From assembly GCA_003604995.1 (NCBI GenBank), contig QZJD01000025.1, forward strand, positions 1-64,000: a stretch of 64,000 bases of DNA. The letters are read 5' to 3'. Position numbers and translations under genes: made by a program. This stretch comes from Desulfobulbus sp. GTDB taxonomy: Bacteria > Desulfobacterota > Desulfobulbia > Desulfobulbales > Desulfobulbaceae. How positions within the stretch are numbered: the stretch's first letter is position 1; each line of letters begins with the position of its first letter. The notes under the pieces are model-generated. The model ran no database searches, was not told where the DNA came from, and was given only the letters and a program-made list of their open reading frames with translations. Of the stretch, positions 1 to 9,312 are shown in pieces.

Positions 1-2
1 AG

Positions 3-248
3 ATCAGGCTCACGGCCGAACATCAGGCCGTCCTTGCCCAATTCGGAAAATCAGGTGACAAGCGCTTGTCTTCCGACGAGATCCAGAGGCAGACCAACAT
101 CGAGCCCATTAAAATCAGTGCAATACTGGCTGACCTGATGACCCACGACCTCATCCGTCATACCGAGTCCGATGAACCCGGCGGCTACTGGTTGTACCAC
201 CTGACCGAGGAGGGGGAACGACTGGTCTCTGGACAGAGGATACCATGA
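3..248 (+). CDS. Winged-helix DNA-binding protein, C-terminal fragment
   Basis: The reading frame is open from the left edge of the window, so the start lies outside it. The visible 81 residues read as a winged helix: a recognition-helix segment (SSDEIQRQTNIEPIKISAIL) is followed by a beta wing (GGYWLYHLTEEG) and an ending LVSGQRIP. This layout is seen in MarR/ArsR-like regulators and in effector domains appended to larger proteins; which one cannot be decided from a fragment. The stop overlaps the start of the next gene (ATGA), which suggests translational coupling to the LpxR-like protein. An internal TTG at 66 could also be a start, but the coding pattern continues upstream of it. Confidence 0.6.
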   Translation: MRLTAEHQAVLAQFGKSGDKRLSSDEIQRQTNIEPIKISAILADLMTHDLIRHTESDEPGGYWLYHLTEEGERLVSGQRIP

Positions 249-1369
249 AAAGATTCCGGGGGATGGAGGGTTCGCTGAAGTTCTTTTCTCAGCCGGGCGG
301 GCCAGTTGTTCTGTTTCTGTGCCTCGTTTGCATTTCCATCTTTTGTCGAGCCCCGGTGGCTGCCGCCGGCAATTTCAGCATCACCATGGAGAACGATTTT
401 TTCGGCAGCGCCGGTACTGACCGCTACTTTACCAACGGGCTCAACCTCACCTTTGTCGATGATCCCGCCTGGTGCTGGCTTGAGGATCTGACGCGCCTGA
501 GCCATGGACATGGCCTGAGCGCCTCGGTACCCAGGCTGGTCAGCACTACCCTTGGCCAGGACATCTATACCCCGCAGGACATAGAGACCCATGACCTCAT
601 CGTGGACGATCGCCCCTATGCCGGCTGGCTGTACCTTGGACTCGGCGTCCACGAACGGACGTTGTTGCCGGAGCCCGGGGCGGCAGAGGAAAATCAGGCG
701 TGGCAGATCCAGGACAGCACGGAAATCATCCTCGGGATGATCGGGCCGCAATCTTATGCCGGGGATGTCCAGTACTGGTGGCACGAGAAAGTTATCGGCT
801 TTAACAACACCCGCGAGCCCTCGGGCTGGGACAACCAGCTGGCCAACGAACCAGCCTTTGCCCTGCTCCGGGAGAGGAAATGGCGCCTCCGCAACAATCT
901 CCTGGATAGTCCATGGCTTGTCTTTGATTTTATCCCTCATCTGGGAGCGGCGGCAGGAACGGTAACCACCTACGCTTCCGCCGGCGGCGAGGCTCGGCTC
1001 GGCTGGTGGCTGCCTGATGATTTCGGCAGCGCCAAACACCGCGCCGGCCTTTCTCCCGTCCGGATCTCTTCACCTCACTGGACCACAAGAAACGGATGCG
1101 GTCGACGGTTCACCCCGGTTTCCTTCCACCTGTTCAGCAAGGTGGAGGGCAGGGGAGTACTGCGTGATATTTTTCTGGATGGCAATACCTTCACCGACAG
1201 TCACAGTGTGGACCGCAAGCCGCTGATTTTTTCGGTGCTGGCCGGGGCAAGCATCCTTTTCGGCCAGCGAATCGAGGCGATCTTTACCCATGTGTACCAG
1301 AGCAAAGAATTTGACGGCCAGGACTTGGCCCATGTCTTTGGGACCTTGACCATCAGTTTTTACTGGTGA
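245..1369 (+). CDS. LpxR-like outer membrane lipid A deacylase (DUF2219)
   Basis: A 374-residue exported protein. Residues 20-41 are a hydrophobic signal segment ending AAA. The mature part opens with the family pattern MENDFFG (48-54) and DRYFTNGL (59-66), followed by RPYAGW, a His near 180 and GWDNQL near 194, then a chain of amphipathic strands and a C-terminal aromatic (FYW), as expected of a beta-barrel. Known LpxR enzymes remove the 3'-acyloxyacyl group of lipid A in the outer membrane, using Asn/Asp near the N-terminus, a Thr and a His; equivalents appear present here. AGAGGA lies 5 bases before the ATG. The stretch at residues 259-290 matches the family less well than its flanks. The substrate is inferred from family only. 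Confidence 0.8.
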   Translation: MKRFRGMEGSLKFFSQPGGPVVLFLCLVCISIFCRAPVAAAGNFSITMENDFFGSAGTDRYFTNGLNLTFVDDPAWCWLEDLTRLSHGHGLSASVPRLVSTTLGQDIYTPQDIETHDLIVDDRPYAGWLYLGLGVHERTLLPEPGAAEENQAWQIQDSTEIILGMIGPQSYAGDVQYWWHEKVIGFNNTREPSGWDNQLANEPAFALLRERKWRLRNNLLDSPWLVFDFIPHLGAAAGTVTTYASAGGEARLGWWLPDDFGSAKHRAGLSPVRISSPHWTTRNGCGRRFTPVSFHLFSKVEGRGVLRDIFLDGNTFTDSHSVDRKPLIFSVLAGASILFGQRIEAIFTHVYQSKEFDGQDLAHVFGTLTISFYW

Positions 1370-1472
1370 AAACCTTGCAAAACACTGATAAACCAGAAGA
1401 CAGCATTCCGGAAAACACGGGGAACAATGAACGGCAAGCAAACAACCGGCTCACAACCCGAGAAAAGAAAAC

Positions 1473-2012
1473 ATGAACGAAGTCGTATATACAATTGACG
1501 CGGGCGACCGGTTATTTTCCGCCAACGATGCATGGGACCGGTTTGCCTCGGAAAATAGCAGCCCGCATCTCAACGCCAATACTGTTTGTCATAGATTGCT
1601 TTGGGATTTCATCCAGGATTCCGAGACCTGTCTCCTCCATGCGACACTTCTCGGCCGCGTGCGATCAGGCAGATCGATCCGCAATCTTCCCTTCAGGTGC
1701 GATTCCCCCGGCTTGCGCAGATTCATGGAAATGGACATTACGGATCTTGGCGACGGCATAATCGAGTACCGCTGTCGTCTCATCAAAACAGAAGTTCGTG
1801 AGCCCGTTCCACTGCTCGCCGATTCCGTGCGGGCGGACGAACGCCTGCTGAGAATGTGCAGCTGGTGCAAAAAAATAGATGCCGGCAACAATGTCTGGCT
1901 GGAGATCGAAGACTTCATTTTACGTCGCAACCTCTTTGCCGCGCAACCTATTCCCCGGATCACCCATACGATATGTGACACCTGCGTGAAGCTGCTGGAT
2001 GACCAGACATGA
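1473..2012 (+). CDS. PAS-like protein with C-terminal CxxC pairs
   Basis: A 179-residue cytoplasmic protein with no signal peptide. The first about 110 residues resemble a PAS sensor fold (opening YTIDAGDRLFSANDAWDRFA, a usual PAS entry). The C-terminal 45 residues contain CSWCKK (around 129) and CDTC near the end. This paired-cysteine tail is common at the end of PAS and response-regulator proteins in deltaproteobacteria and looks like a small metal site, but its role is not known to me. It precedes the hemerythrin gene by 50 bases, so a shared oxygen/redox theme is possible. The start is chosen at ATG with GAGAAAAGAAAA upstream. Confidence 0.55.
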   Translation: MNEVVYTIDAGDRLFSANDAWDRFASENSSPHLNANTVCHRLLWDFIQDSETCLLHATLLGRVRSGRSIRNLPFRCDSPGLRRFMEMDITDLGDGIIEYRCRLIKTEVREPVPLLADSVRADERLLRMCSWCKKIDAGNNVWLEIEDFILRRNLFAAQPIPRITHTICDTCVKLLDDQT

Positions 2013-2062
2013 AGAGATGTCTTTTTTAAGAACAATGATGGACCGATTGAAGGAGGACACTT

Positions 2063-2593
2063 ATGCAGGCACGTGGACCGCTGATGATCGAACACCGGCT
2101 CATCGAACGGATGCTCGCGATAATCGGCAGATGTCTTGCTGATACGGAAAAAAATGGCAGAATCGATCCGCTCTTCGTCGACAGGGTGATCGATTTTATC
2201 AGCATCTATGCCGATCGCGTTCACCATGGCAAGGAAGAAGATATCCTGTTTCGCGATATGAAAAACCGAAATCTCTCGGATGCCGACCGGAAAATGATGG
2301 AAGAATTGATCGCGGAACACGCCTTCGGCAGGAAAACCAACCAAGCGCTGGCCAGGGCGAATGAACTCTACCGTGCCGGCGACTCCACCGCCCTGGAGGG
2401 GATCACCGCCTCCCTCCGCGCACTGGCGGAATTCTACCCCAAACATATCGAAAAGGAGGACAAGGTGTTCTTTCCCGCCGCCCGCGCATATTTTACCGAG
2501 GAGGAAGATCAGGCAATGCTGGCCGAGTTCATGGAGTTCGACCGCAACATGATCCATGAAAAATACAGGGCGGTGGTCGATGAACTGACCTGA
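2063..2593 (+). CDS. Hemerythrin HHE domain protein
   Basis: A 176-residue, all-helical protein with the iron-ligand pattern of the hemerythrin-like family: H at IEHRL (10), HHGKEEDILF (around 54-63), EHAFGR (around 92) and HIEKEDKVFF (around 133). Such proteins hold a di-iron site and bind oxygen, or act as sensors or stores of iron or NO. The single domain occupies nearly the whole length and there is no signal peptide, so it is cytoplasmic. AAGGAGG stands 8 bases before the ATG, a strong ribosome site. Its neighbour 100 bases downstream is a ferritin-like di-iron protein, which supports an iron or oxygen-protection role; the precise function is open. Confidence 0.85.
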   Translation: MQARGPLMIEHRLIERMLAIIGRCLADTEKNGRIDPLFVDRVIDFISIYADRVHHGKEEDILFRDMKNRNLSDADRKMMEELIAEHAFGRKTNQALARANELYRAGDSTALEGITASLRALAEFYPKHIEKEDKVFFPAARAYFTEEEDQAMLAEFMEFDRNMIHEKYRAVVDELT

Positions 2594-2692
2594 ATTGCCT
2601 CCCCCGGCCGACCGTAAAAAAACCGTCAACCAGCCGCCTCGGCGTGAGCTGCGCGGATATGTATTTCATCTCAAGAACAGAGGAGAAACGTC

Positions 2693-2995
2693 ATGCCGGA
2701 ATTTGGATCGCCTTTCTCGGGATTGGCAAACAACAGGAAGCTGACCAACGAGGAGCTGATCAGGGCTATCCGCTTCATGATCGCCGCGGAGTACGAAGCC
2801 ATTCAACTGTACATGCAGCTTGCCGAATCCACGGACAACAAGCTGGCCATCGAAGTCCTCAAGGATATAGCCGACGAAGAGCGCGTGCATGCCGGCGAGT
2901 TTCTCCGGCTGCTCCATGAGCTTGATCCGGAGGAAGGAAAATTTTATGCCGAGGGGGCAGTCGAGGTGGAAGAGGAAATCAACAGGATGAAATAA
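2693..2995 (+). CDS. Small ferritin-like (rubrerythrin/EncFtn-type) protein
   Basis: A 100-residue two-helix ferritin-like protein. Helix 1 carries E at AAEYEAIQLY (32-41) and helix 2 carries DEERVHAGEF, giving the E...ExxH ligands of a half di-iron site that needs a partner subunit. Size and the motif spacing resemble the encapsulated-ferritin family and the ferritin domain fused to some archaeal encapsulins. The C-terminus is acidic (EGAVEVEEEINRMK). I see no encapsulin shell gene in the window and no clear cargo-loading tail. GAGGAGA lies 7 bases before the ATG. Likely role: ferroxidase or iron binding alongside the hemerythrin gene. Family membership is well supported; encapsulation is inference. 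Confidence 0.75.
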   Translation: MPEFGSPFSGLANNRKLTNEELIRAIRFMIAAEYEAIQLYMQLAESTDNKLAIEVLKDIADEERVHAGEFLRLLHELDPEEGKFYAEGAVEVEEEINRMK

Positions 2996-3126
2996 CTATC
3001 GTCGCCTGTTCGGAAATTTCAGGGTTCGACTTTCCTCTGAGCAGGGCCGTTTTTCGAAGGTTGTTTTTTTCCATTCGTTGCCCATGAAGCAATAGGAAAG
3101 ACGCACTCACCCTTGAGGTTTTCTTG

Positions 3127-6100
3127 ATGGGGAACAACGAAGCGTCATCTGAAACGGCCGATAGGCGAACGACCTGGCGGCGGCTGAAGCGATGGATCGC
3201 GGCGACGGCCTTGATCCTCCTGGTTTACAGCCTGGCGGGCTTTGTCCTGGCGCCCTTGCTGCTCAAACGCTCTCTGCCCCGCTACGCGGCTGAGCAGCTC
3301 GGCCATCAGCTCGACCTGGGGCAGGTGCGGATCAATCCTTTTCTCTTTACCCTGGAGAGCAACGATTTTCAGCTCAAGGATGACCGAAATGAGCCGCTGT
3401 TGTCCTATACGCGACTCCATGTCGATTTTGAGCTGAAAAGCATTGTGCTGTGGACCTGGACCTTTGCCGACATCCTCATCGAAGGCCCGACCCTTAACCT
3501 GGTCATCGATGGAACCAACCGGCTCAACCTGGCCAAGCTGCTGGCGAGAATGTCCGCCGATGGCGAAAGCGCGGCCCCCGAAGCGACCGGGGAAGGGCAG
3601 CTGGTTCGCCTGCGCATCAACCGTTTTTCTCTCCATGAAGGGGCCTGCCGTTTGGACGATCGTTCCGGGACCCGCCCGGTCACCACCGTACTTACGCCAG
3701 TAACCCTGGAAGTTAACGAGCTTTCGACCCTGGCCGACGAAAAGGGAACCTTCGGAATCAGTGCCCTGCTTCCCGAAGGGGGGCGATTGACCTGGCAGGG
3801 CGAACTCACTCCGAACCCCCTGATTTCCCGTGGAAGCCTCAATATTGAAGGGTTTCAGCCGGCGATAATCTGGGATTTTTTTCAGGAACGTCTCAATCTG
3901 GCGCGTCCCGAAGGACTTGCCCGTCTGGCCTTTGCCTATCAGCTCGATTATTCACAGGGAAAATTAAACTTGCTGATTCACCCCCTCGTGTTTGGCCTGG
4001 AAAACCTTGTTCTGCGGGCAAAAGACCAGGAAGAACCCCTGCTTCAACTCACCTCCGTTGAGGCGGCGGAAGGCCGTTTCGATCTGGCCGGGCGGGAACT
4101 GCATCTGCCCTCGGTTACTCTCCGCCGGGGCAGGCTCAGCGCCGAGACGGCACAGGATGGGCGGCTGGACTGGCAGCGTCTGTTTCTGCCGCCCGGAACC
4201 ACGAAACCCCAGGGATCAGGGGAGGCCGCCGCTGATGCGGTCGCTGGCGGGACAACTCCCCCCGATCGGTCACCTCCCTGGCGGCTGCGGGTGGATACCT
4301 TCAGCCTGGCTGAACTGGCCGTGCGCTACCAGGATCAGAGTCGCGGCGCACCCTTTGACCTTGCCGTTGATGATCTCACCCTGAATCTGACTGCGGAAGC
4401 GGAAGCAGGCGCCAACCCGGCGCTGCGGCTGAGCAGTCTCGCTTTCCACCTGAAGGGGATCAGCAGCCGGGAGCCGGAGGGCGCAGCTCCCCTGTGGAGC
4501 CTGGCGGAAGCTCGCCTGACGGACGGCGACCTCGATCTGGTCGATCGGCTAATTCGTCTGGACTCCCTGATATTGACCGGGGGAGAGGCGCGGGTGCTGC
4601 GCAGTGAAGCCGGCAACATCCGGCAGGTTGAGGTGTACGCCCCAAAGGCGCCGGAGCCGGACCCTACGGATGAGCCGGCCGCCGGCGGCGCATCCCCTGA
4701 TTGGCGGGTGCAACTGACCCGGCTGGAACTTGCCGGTTTCGGGCTGGGCTATGTTGACCAGGCCTTTCAACCCGTCCTGGAATATGACCTGCACGATCTG
4801 TCCCTGGTGGCGGAGGGGCTTGATACGGCGGGAACCGATCCCATCGCTGTTTCCGCCCGCACCCTGCTTGCACAGGGCGGCGTAATCGAGGGCGAAGGCG
4901 CCCTGGCGCTCAACGGCGAAGCCGGCAACGGCCGGATCAGACTCGAGGGAGTGAACCTTCGACCCCTGCAATCTCTTCTGGGGCGGTATCTGCGGTTGCA
5001 CCTGGTCTCCGGCCAGGCGTCCCTGGACAGTCGCCTGCATTACCTGGCGAAGTCGGCATCCGAGGCCGGACCGACTCTCAAGGTCGAGGGACAGGTGGGC
5101 ATACAGGATCTGTTGCTTGAGGAAGCCGATGGCGGAAGGCGTTTTCTGTCCTGGCGGGAGGTGTCTGCCCGGGGCATTGATTTCAACTTGTCACCGGCCT
5201 CCCTGACCATTGCCGAAATCAAGGTGGATCACCCGGAAACGAAAATAGAGATCTTTGCGGACGGCAAAACCAATCTGGCCGGTATCGTCAGGGAACGACC
5301 GGCTCCTCCCTCAGTTGCAACAGAGGCGGCATCGGCCGAACTGCCGGAAGCAAAACCTTTTTCCATGAAGGTGGAGCGGGTGCGCCTGGATAACGGGGTG
5401 GTGGATTTTTCCGACCTGAGCGTGATCCTGCCTTTTTACGCCCGCATCGAAAAGGTGGCGGGCACGGTTCTGAATATCTCCAGCGACCCTGCCGCCAGGG
5501 CCACGCTCAAGTTCAGCGGTCAGGTCGATCAATACGGCCAGGCCGAGGCCGGCGGCACCCTGGCCCCCTTGGACCCCAAGCGGTTTGTGGATCTTCAGGT
5601 CAATTTCCGCAACGTGGAACTTGTTCCCGTCTCCCCCTACACCGCCACTTTCGCCGGTCGCCGGATCGCCGATGGTCGCCTGGACATGGATCTGAACTAC
5701 AAAATCGAGAACAGCGATCTGCTCGGAGATCACCGGGTAACACTGCGGAACTTCAGTCTGGGCGAGAGGGTGGAAAATCCCGACGCCCTGAGTCTGCCCC
5801 TTGACCTTGCCGTTGCCCTGCTCACCGATCAGGAGGGCAAGATCGACGTGGCGGTGCCGGTCCGCGGCAACCTTGACAATCCGGAATTTTCCTACGGGCA
5901 TGTCGTCTGGCAGGCGGTGCGCAACCTGCTGACCAAGATCGTAACCGCGCCTTTCAAGGCCCTGGGCTCCCTGTTTGACTCCGGCGCCGACCAGCCGGAC
6001 CGCATCCTCTTCCGCCCCGGGCAGGTCGAACTGGCGCCGCCGGAACGCGAAAAGCTTGCGCAAGTGGCCAAGGTGCTGAATCAGCGGCCCCAGCTGATCC

Positions 6101-6615
6101 TGACCGTGCACGGCACCTTTGCGCGGGCCCTTGACGGGCGGAGCCTTCGCGATCTGGCGGTTCGGAGATCCCTGGCCGCGCTTCTTGACACCTCCCTGCA
6201 ACCAGGCGAAGATCCTGGGCCGGTGGCCTTTGATCATGCCAAAACTCAGCGCGCCCTGGAGGAACTGGCCGGTGGCAATGGTCCGGTTGCCGAATTTCAG
6301 GCAACCTACGAAGCGACCGCCGGGGTCAGGGCGCAGCGGGTCAATCCAGCGCTGGCGCTCTTCGGCAAGGGCAGCGAAGACCATGCTTTCTACCGCGCCC
6401 TGTTCGAGCATCTGGTCGACAACGAGGCCCTGGCCGAGGAGGAGCTGCGAAATCTTGCCGCGGCAAGAAGCACCGCGGTTATCCGGGAACTGACCGAGGC
6501 TGCCGGCCTGGCACCGGAACGGCTCCAGGCAGGGCGTCTGGATGAAGCGGAACCAGTGGACCAATCGGTGGCGACGGTCCTGGAACTGGGGGTTGGCAAT
6601 GGCGGAAATAAATAA
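3127..6615 (+). CDS. DUF748 (AsmA-like) envelope protein
   Basis: About 1162 residues from ATG 3127; a TTG three bases upstream is a less likely start. One membrane anchor (WIAATALILLVYSLAGFVLA, about residues 23-42) is followed by long beta-rich repeats typical of DUF748/AsmA-type proteins, with repeated patterns of the kind LxVxxFSLxxxxLxxxD. The C-terminal third has the diagnostic DUF748 stretch: LDMDLNYKIENSDLLGDHRV, LPLDLAVALLTDQEGKID, then RILFRPGQVELAPPEREKL, an OmpA-like piece. AsmA-like proteins are thought to bridge inner and outer membranes for lipid transport; that role is inferred here. It is preceded by 128 bases without a gene and appears to be its own transcription unit. Confidence 0.85.
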   Translation: MGNNEASSETADRRTTWRRLKRWIAATALILLVYSLAGFVLAPLLLKRSLPRYAAEQLGHQLDLGQVRINPFLFTLESNDFQLKDDRNEPLLSYTRLHVDFELKSIVLWTWTFADILIEGPTLNLVIDGTNRLNLAKLLARMSADGESAAPEATGEGQLVRLRINRFSLHEGACRLDDRSGTRPVTTVLTPVTLEVNELSTLADEKGTFGISALLPEGGRLTWQGELTPNPLISRGSLNIEGFQPAIIWDFFQERLNLARPEGLARLAFAYQLDYSQGKLNLLIHPLVFGLENLVLRAKDQEEPLLQLTSVEAAEGRFDLAGRELHLPSVTLRRGRLSAETAQDGRLDWQRLFLPPGTTKPQGSGEAAADAVAGGTTPPDRSPPWRLRVDTFSLAELAVRYQDQSRGAPFDLAVDDLTLNLTAEAEAGANPALRLSSLAFHLKGISSREPEGAAPLWSLAEARLTDGDLDLVDRLIRLDSLILTGGEARVLRSEAGNIRQVEVYAPKAPEPDPTDEPAAGGASPDWRVQLTRLELAGFGLGYVDQAFQPVLEYDLHDLSLVAEGLDTAGTDPIAVSARTLLAQGGVIEGEGALALNGEAGNGRIRLEGVNLRPLQSLLGRYLRLHLVSGQASLDSRLHYLAKSASEAGPTLKVEGQVGIQDLLLEEADGGRRFLSWREVSARGIDFNLSPASLTIAEIKVDHPETKIEIFADGKTNLAGIVRERPAPPSVATEAASAELPEAKPFSMKVERVRLDNGVVDFSDLSVILPFYARIEKVAGTVLNISSDPAARATLKFSGQVDQYGQAEAGGTLAPLDPKRFVDLQVNFRNVELVPVSPYTATFAGRRIADGRLDMDLNYKIENSDLLGDHRVTLRNFSLGERVENPDALSLPLDLAVALLTDQEGKIDVAVPVRGNLDNPEFSYGHVVWQAVRNLLTKIVTAPFKALGSLFDSGADQPDRILFRPGQVELAPPEREKLAQVAKVLNQRPQLILTVHGTFARALDGRSLRDLAVRRSLAALLDTSLQPGEDPGPVAFDHAKTQRALEELAGGNGPVAEFQATYEATAGVRAQRVNPALALFGKGSEDHAFYRALFEHLVDNEALAEEELRNLAAARSTAVIRELTEAAGLAPERLQAGRLDEAEPVDQSVATVLELGVGNGGNK

Positions 6616-6828
6616 CAACGGGCCGTCCGGCAACAATGATGCACCTCGGGAGATTTAGCCAAAACAGGCCTGCCCGCCGGTTCGCGAAATTTTTCCGGAA
6701 GACACCTGCCGTTTGCCTGCGATGAACGGACAATCGGGGCCAGGAGCAAATCACCTGTTGAATCCGGATACTTCCCCCGGTATCATGGGAACCCTGCACG
6801 AAAAAAAAGACCTTGCGATGAGCCGGAA

Positions 6829-7812
6829 ATGAAATACGTGGAGATAGTTGCTGAAAAGAGCAGTTCCGATATCATCCAGGCCATGGCGGAAAAGGATAAG
6901 GCCCTGGATTTTCGCCTTGGCGACACCGGCACGGACGGGATGCGCCAGATGCGGGTGCTGGTGAGCGACGACACGTTGCAGTCGCTCCTGGACCATCTGC
7001 AAAACATCCTTGGGGCGCAACCGACGGCCCGCATCACGGTCCTGCCGGTGGAAACTTCGCTGCCCGTCCCGGACGAGGAAAAACGCCAGAAGGAAGACGC
7101 GGCAACCGCGGCCCGTGAAAAGCTGTACGATGAGGTGGAAAAAGGCGTTCGGCTGGATGCCAATTTTATCGTGCTGGTCATGCTGTCGACGGTGGTCGCC
7201 TCAATCGGCCTCATGGAAAACAACGTCGCGGTGATTATCGGGGCAATGGTCATTGCGCCGCTTCTTGGCCCCAACCTGGCGTTGAGCCTGGGGACCGCGC
7301 TGGGGGACGTTGCCCTGATGCGAAAATCCATGCAAACCCTTCTCGCCGGTATAGTTCTGGCCGCGTTGTTTTCCGCCGGCCTTGGCCTGACTCTCCCTTC
7401 CGTTCCGCTGGCCGGAGAAATCCTCCTGCGCACCGAGATCAGCCTGGATGCCGTCGCCCTCGCCCTGGCTTCCGGTGCCGCCGCGGCCCTGTCACTGACA
7501 ACTGGCCTGTCCAGCGTCCTGGTCGGAGTGATGGTCGCGGTGGCCTTGCTGCCGCCGACCGCGACCATGGGCCTCATGCTGGGGACCGGCAACTTCCGCC
7601 TTGCCGTCAATGCAGGCCTGCTGCTGTTGATCAACATCGTGTGCGTCAACCTGGCCAGCAAAGTGGTGTTTCTCCTCAAAGGAATCCAACCGCGGACCTG
7701 GCTGGAAAAAGAAAAGGCGCGCCGGGCCATGGTCATCTACGTCCTGGTATGGCTGGTCACTTTGCTCATCCTGATCTTCATCATCTTTTCCCGTCGCACC
7801 TTGGGCAGTTAG
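6829..7812 (+). CDS. DUF389 / TIGR00341 family membrane protein
   Basis: A 327-residue protein: a soluble N-terminal domain of about 110 residues (MKYVEIVAEKSSSDIIQAMA), then six or so membrane segments starting at FIVLVMLSTVVASIGLMENN. The GAMVIAPLLGPNLALSLG and ALLPPTATMGLMLGTGNF stretches are family hallmarks. The biochemical role of DUF389 proteins is not settled; the fold suggests a transporter or channel. The end (LLILIFIIFSRR) is a last membrane helix with a positive tail. It lies 30 bases before pyruvate kinase on the same strand, so the two may be co-transcribed. A good ribosome site is not obvious; GAGCCGGAA precedes the ATG. Confidence 0.8.
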   Translation: MKYVEIVAEKSSSDIIQAMAEKDKALDFRLGDTGTDGMRQMRVLVSDDTLQSLLDHLQNILGAQPTARITVLPVETSLPVPDEEKRQKEDAATAAREKLYDEVEKGVRLDANFIVLVMLSTVVASIGLMENNVAVIIGAMVIAPLLGPNLALSLGTALGDVALMRKSMQTLLAGIVLAALFSAGLGLTLPSVPLAGEILLRTEISLDAVALALASGAAAALSLTTGLSSVLVGVMVAVALLPPTATMGLMLGTGNFRLAVNAGLLLLINIVCVNLASKVVFLLKGIQPRTWLEKEKARRAMVIYVLVWLVTLLILIFIIFSRRTLGS

Positions 7813-7842
7813 ATTCTGGACCCCGGCGGCAAAGGCACAAAT

Positions 7843-9312
7843 ATGAACAACCTGACCGGCACTATGCCACGAATCGGCCGGCGGACCAAGATCGTCGCCA
7901 CCCTGGGGCCTGCAAGCGAGACCCCTGAGCGAATCGAGCAGCTGATCCGCTCGGGGGTCAACGTCTTCCGCCTCAATTTTTCCCATGCCGACCACGCCTA
8001 TCATGGCCGCCTGATCGAGCGGGTGCGCACCTGCGCCGAACGGCTGGGCAAGGTGATCGCCATTCTCCAGGACATCTCCGGGCCGAAAATCAGGGTAGGG
8101 CCCATGCAACCCATGACCCTCAGGGAAGGGGATGATCTGCTGATTCAGCGGCACCGGGGGTCGGCCGACCTCCCGGGGATCACGCTGAATTATCCGGAAG
8201 TGCTTGATGCGCTTACTGAAGGCGACCAGATTTTTTTCGCGGACGGGACCATCCGCGTGGAAACGCTCCGGGTAAGTGAAATCGGGGTGCTGGTCCGGGT
8301 GCTTCAGGGCGGCGAACTCAGTTCACGCAAAGGGGTCAACCTGCCGGTCAAGCGACTGGCCATGGCTGCGCTGACCGAAAAAGACCGCGCCGACCTGCTT
8401 TTCGGGGTGCGGCAGGGAGTAGACCTGGTGGCGGTTTCCTTCGTGCGCACCGCCGACGATCTGCGCCAGGCCAGGCAGCTGCTCAACGAGGCCGGGGCGG
8501 ACACCCCGATCTTTGCCAAGATCGAAAAGGAGGAGGCCCTGGACAACCTGGAATCGGTCATTGACGCAGCGGACGGTATCCTGATCGCCCGCGGCGACCT
8601 GGGGGTGGAGATCGGGGTGCACCGGGTACCGATCGTCCAGAAGCAGATCATGCGGATGGCGAGCCACAAGGGGATTCCGGTGATCGTGGCCACCCAGATG
8701 CTCACCTCCATGGTTGCCTCGCCCTATCCGACCCGGGCAGAGGTTTCGGACGTGGCCAATGCCGTACTGGACGGAACCGACGCGGTCATGCTCTCGGAAG
8801 AAACCACGGTGGGGCAGTATCCCGTCGAGGTCGTCAAGGTACTGGATCTGACCATCCGCGAAACCGAGACCTGCTACCCCTGGTTCCGCGAGTTCCGCGA
8901 GCTGCGCGGACACCGGCGCGCCTTTGCCGCGGCGGCGGTAACCCTGCAACGCACCACCGGTGCCGCCGGGATCATCTCGTTCACCGAGAGCGGCTTGACC
9001 GCCCTGATGGTCGCCCGGCAACGGCCCCGGACCCGACTGATCGGCGTGACCGCCAGTCCGCGGACTCTGCGGAGGCTGGCCGTGGTATGGGGAGTCGAGC
9101 CGGTGCTGGTTTCTTCGGTTTATCCCACCAGCGACGAGGCGCTCTACCAGTTTTTCCGGCAGGCGGTGCAGGCGGAGCTGCTCTCCCTGGACCCCCATCA
9201 TTTTTATATCGCCACGATCGGCAGGCAGACTTCCCGCAGCGGCTCCACCAACCTCCTGGCCCTGATCGACGAGGCCAGCTTCAAGCAGCTGGCCGAAACC
9301 TATGACCACTGA
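7843..9312 (+). CDS. pyk: Pyruvate kinase
   Basis: A 489-residue enzyme converting phosphoenolpyruvate and ADP to pyruvate and ATP at the end of glycolysis. Visible motifs: RRTKIVATLGPAS (14-26), VFRLNFSHAD, LQDISGPKIRVG, the active-site helix IFAKIEKEEALDN, ILIARGDLGVEIG, IVATQMLTSM and AEVSDVANAVLDGTDAVMLS. The C-terminal allosteric domain is present (RTTGAAGIISFTESG), so it is full length. With the phosphofructokinase and glycogen phosphorylase genes about 4-7 kb downstream on the other strand it forms a glycolytic set. The stop codon runs directly into a 200-bp intergenic repeat. Confidence 0.96.
   Translation: MNNLTGTMPRIGRRTKIVATLGPASETPERIEQLIRSGVNVFRLNFSHADHAYHGRLIERVRTCAERLGKVIAILQDISGPKIRVGPMQPMTLREGDDLLIQRHRGSADLPGITLNYPEVLDALTEGDQIFFADGTIRVETLRVSEIGVLVRVLQGGELSSRKGVNLPVKRLAMAALTEKDRADLLFGVRQGVDLVAVSFVRTADDLRQARQLLNEAGADTPIFAKIEKEEALDNLESVIDAADGILIARGDLGVEIGVHRVPIVQKQIMRMASHKGIPVIVATQMLTSMVASPYPTRAEVSDVANAVLDGTDAVMLSEETTVGQYPVEVVKVLDLTIRETETCYPWFREFRELRGHRRAFAAAAVTLQRTTGAAGIISFTESGLTALMVARQRPRTRLIGVTASPRTLRRLAVVWGVEPVLVSSVYPTSDEALYQFFRQAVQAELLSLDPHHFYIATIGRQTSRSGSTNLLALIDEASFKQLAETYDH

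Noticed and set aside
1000-1150. A possible compensated frameshift in the LpxR-like gene, where the sequence fits the family less well
   Set aside because: The flanking parts are in the same frame, the protein ends in a proper barrel signature, and alternative frames here do not fit the family better.
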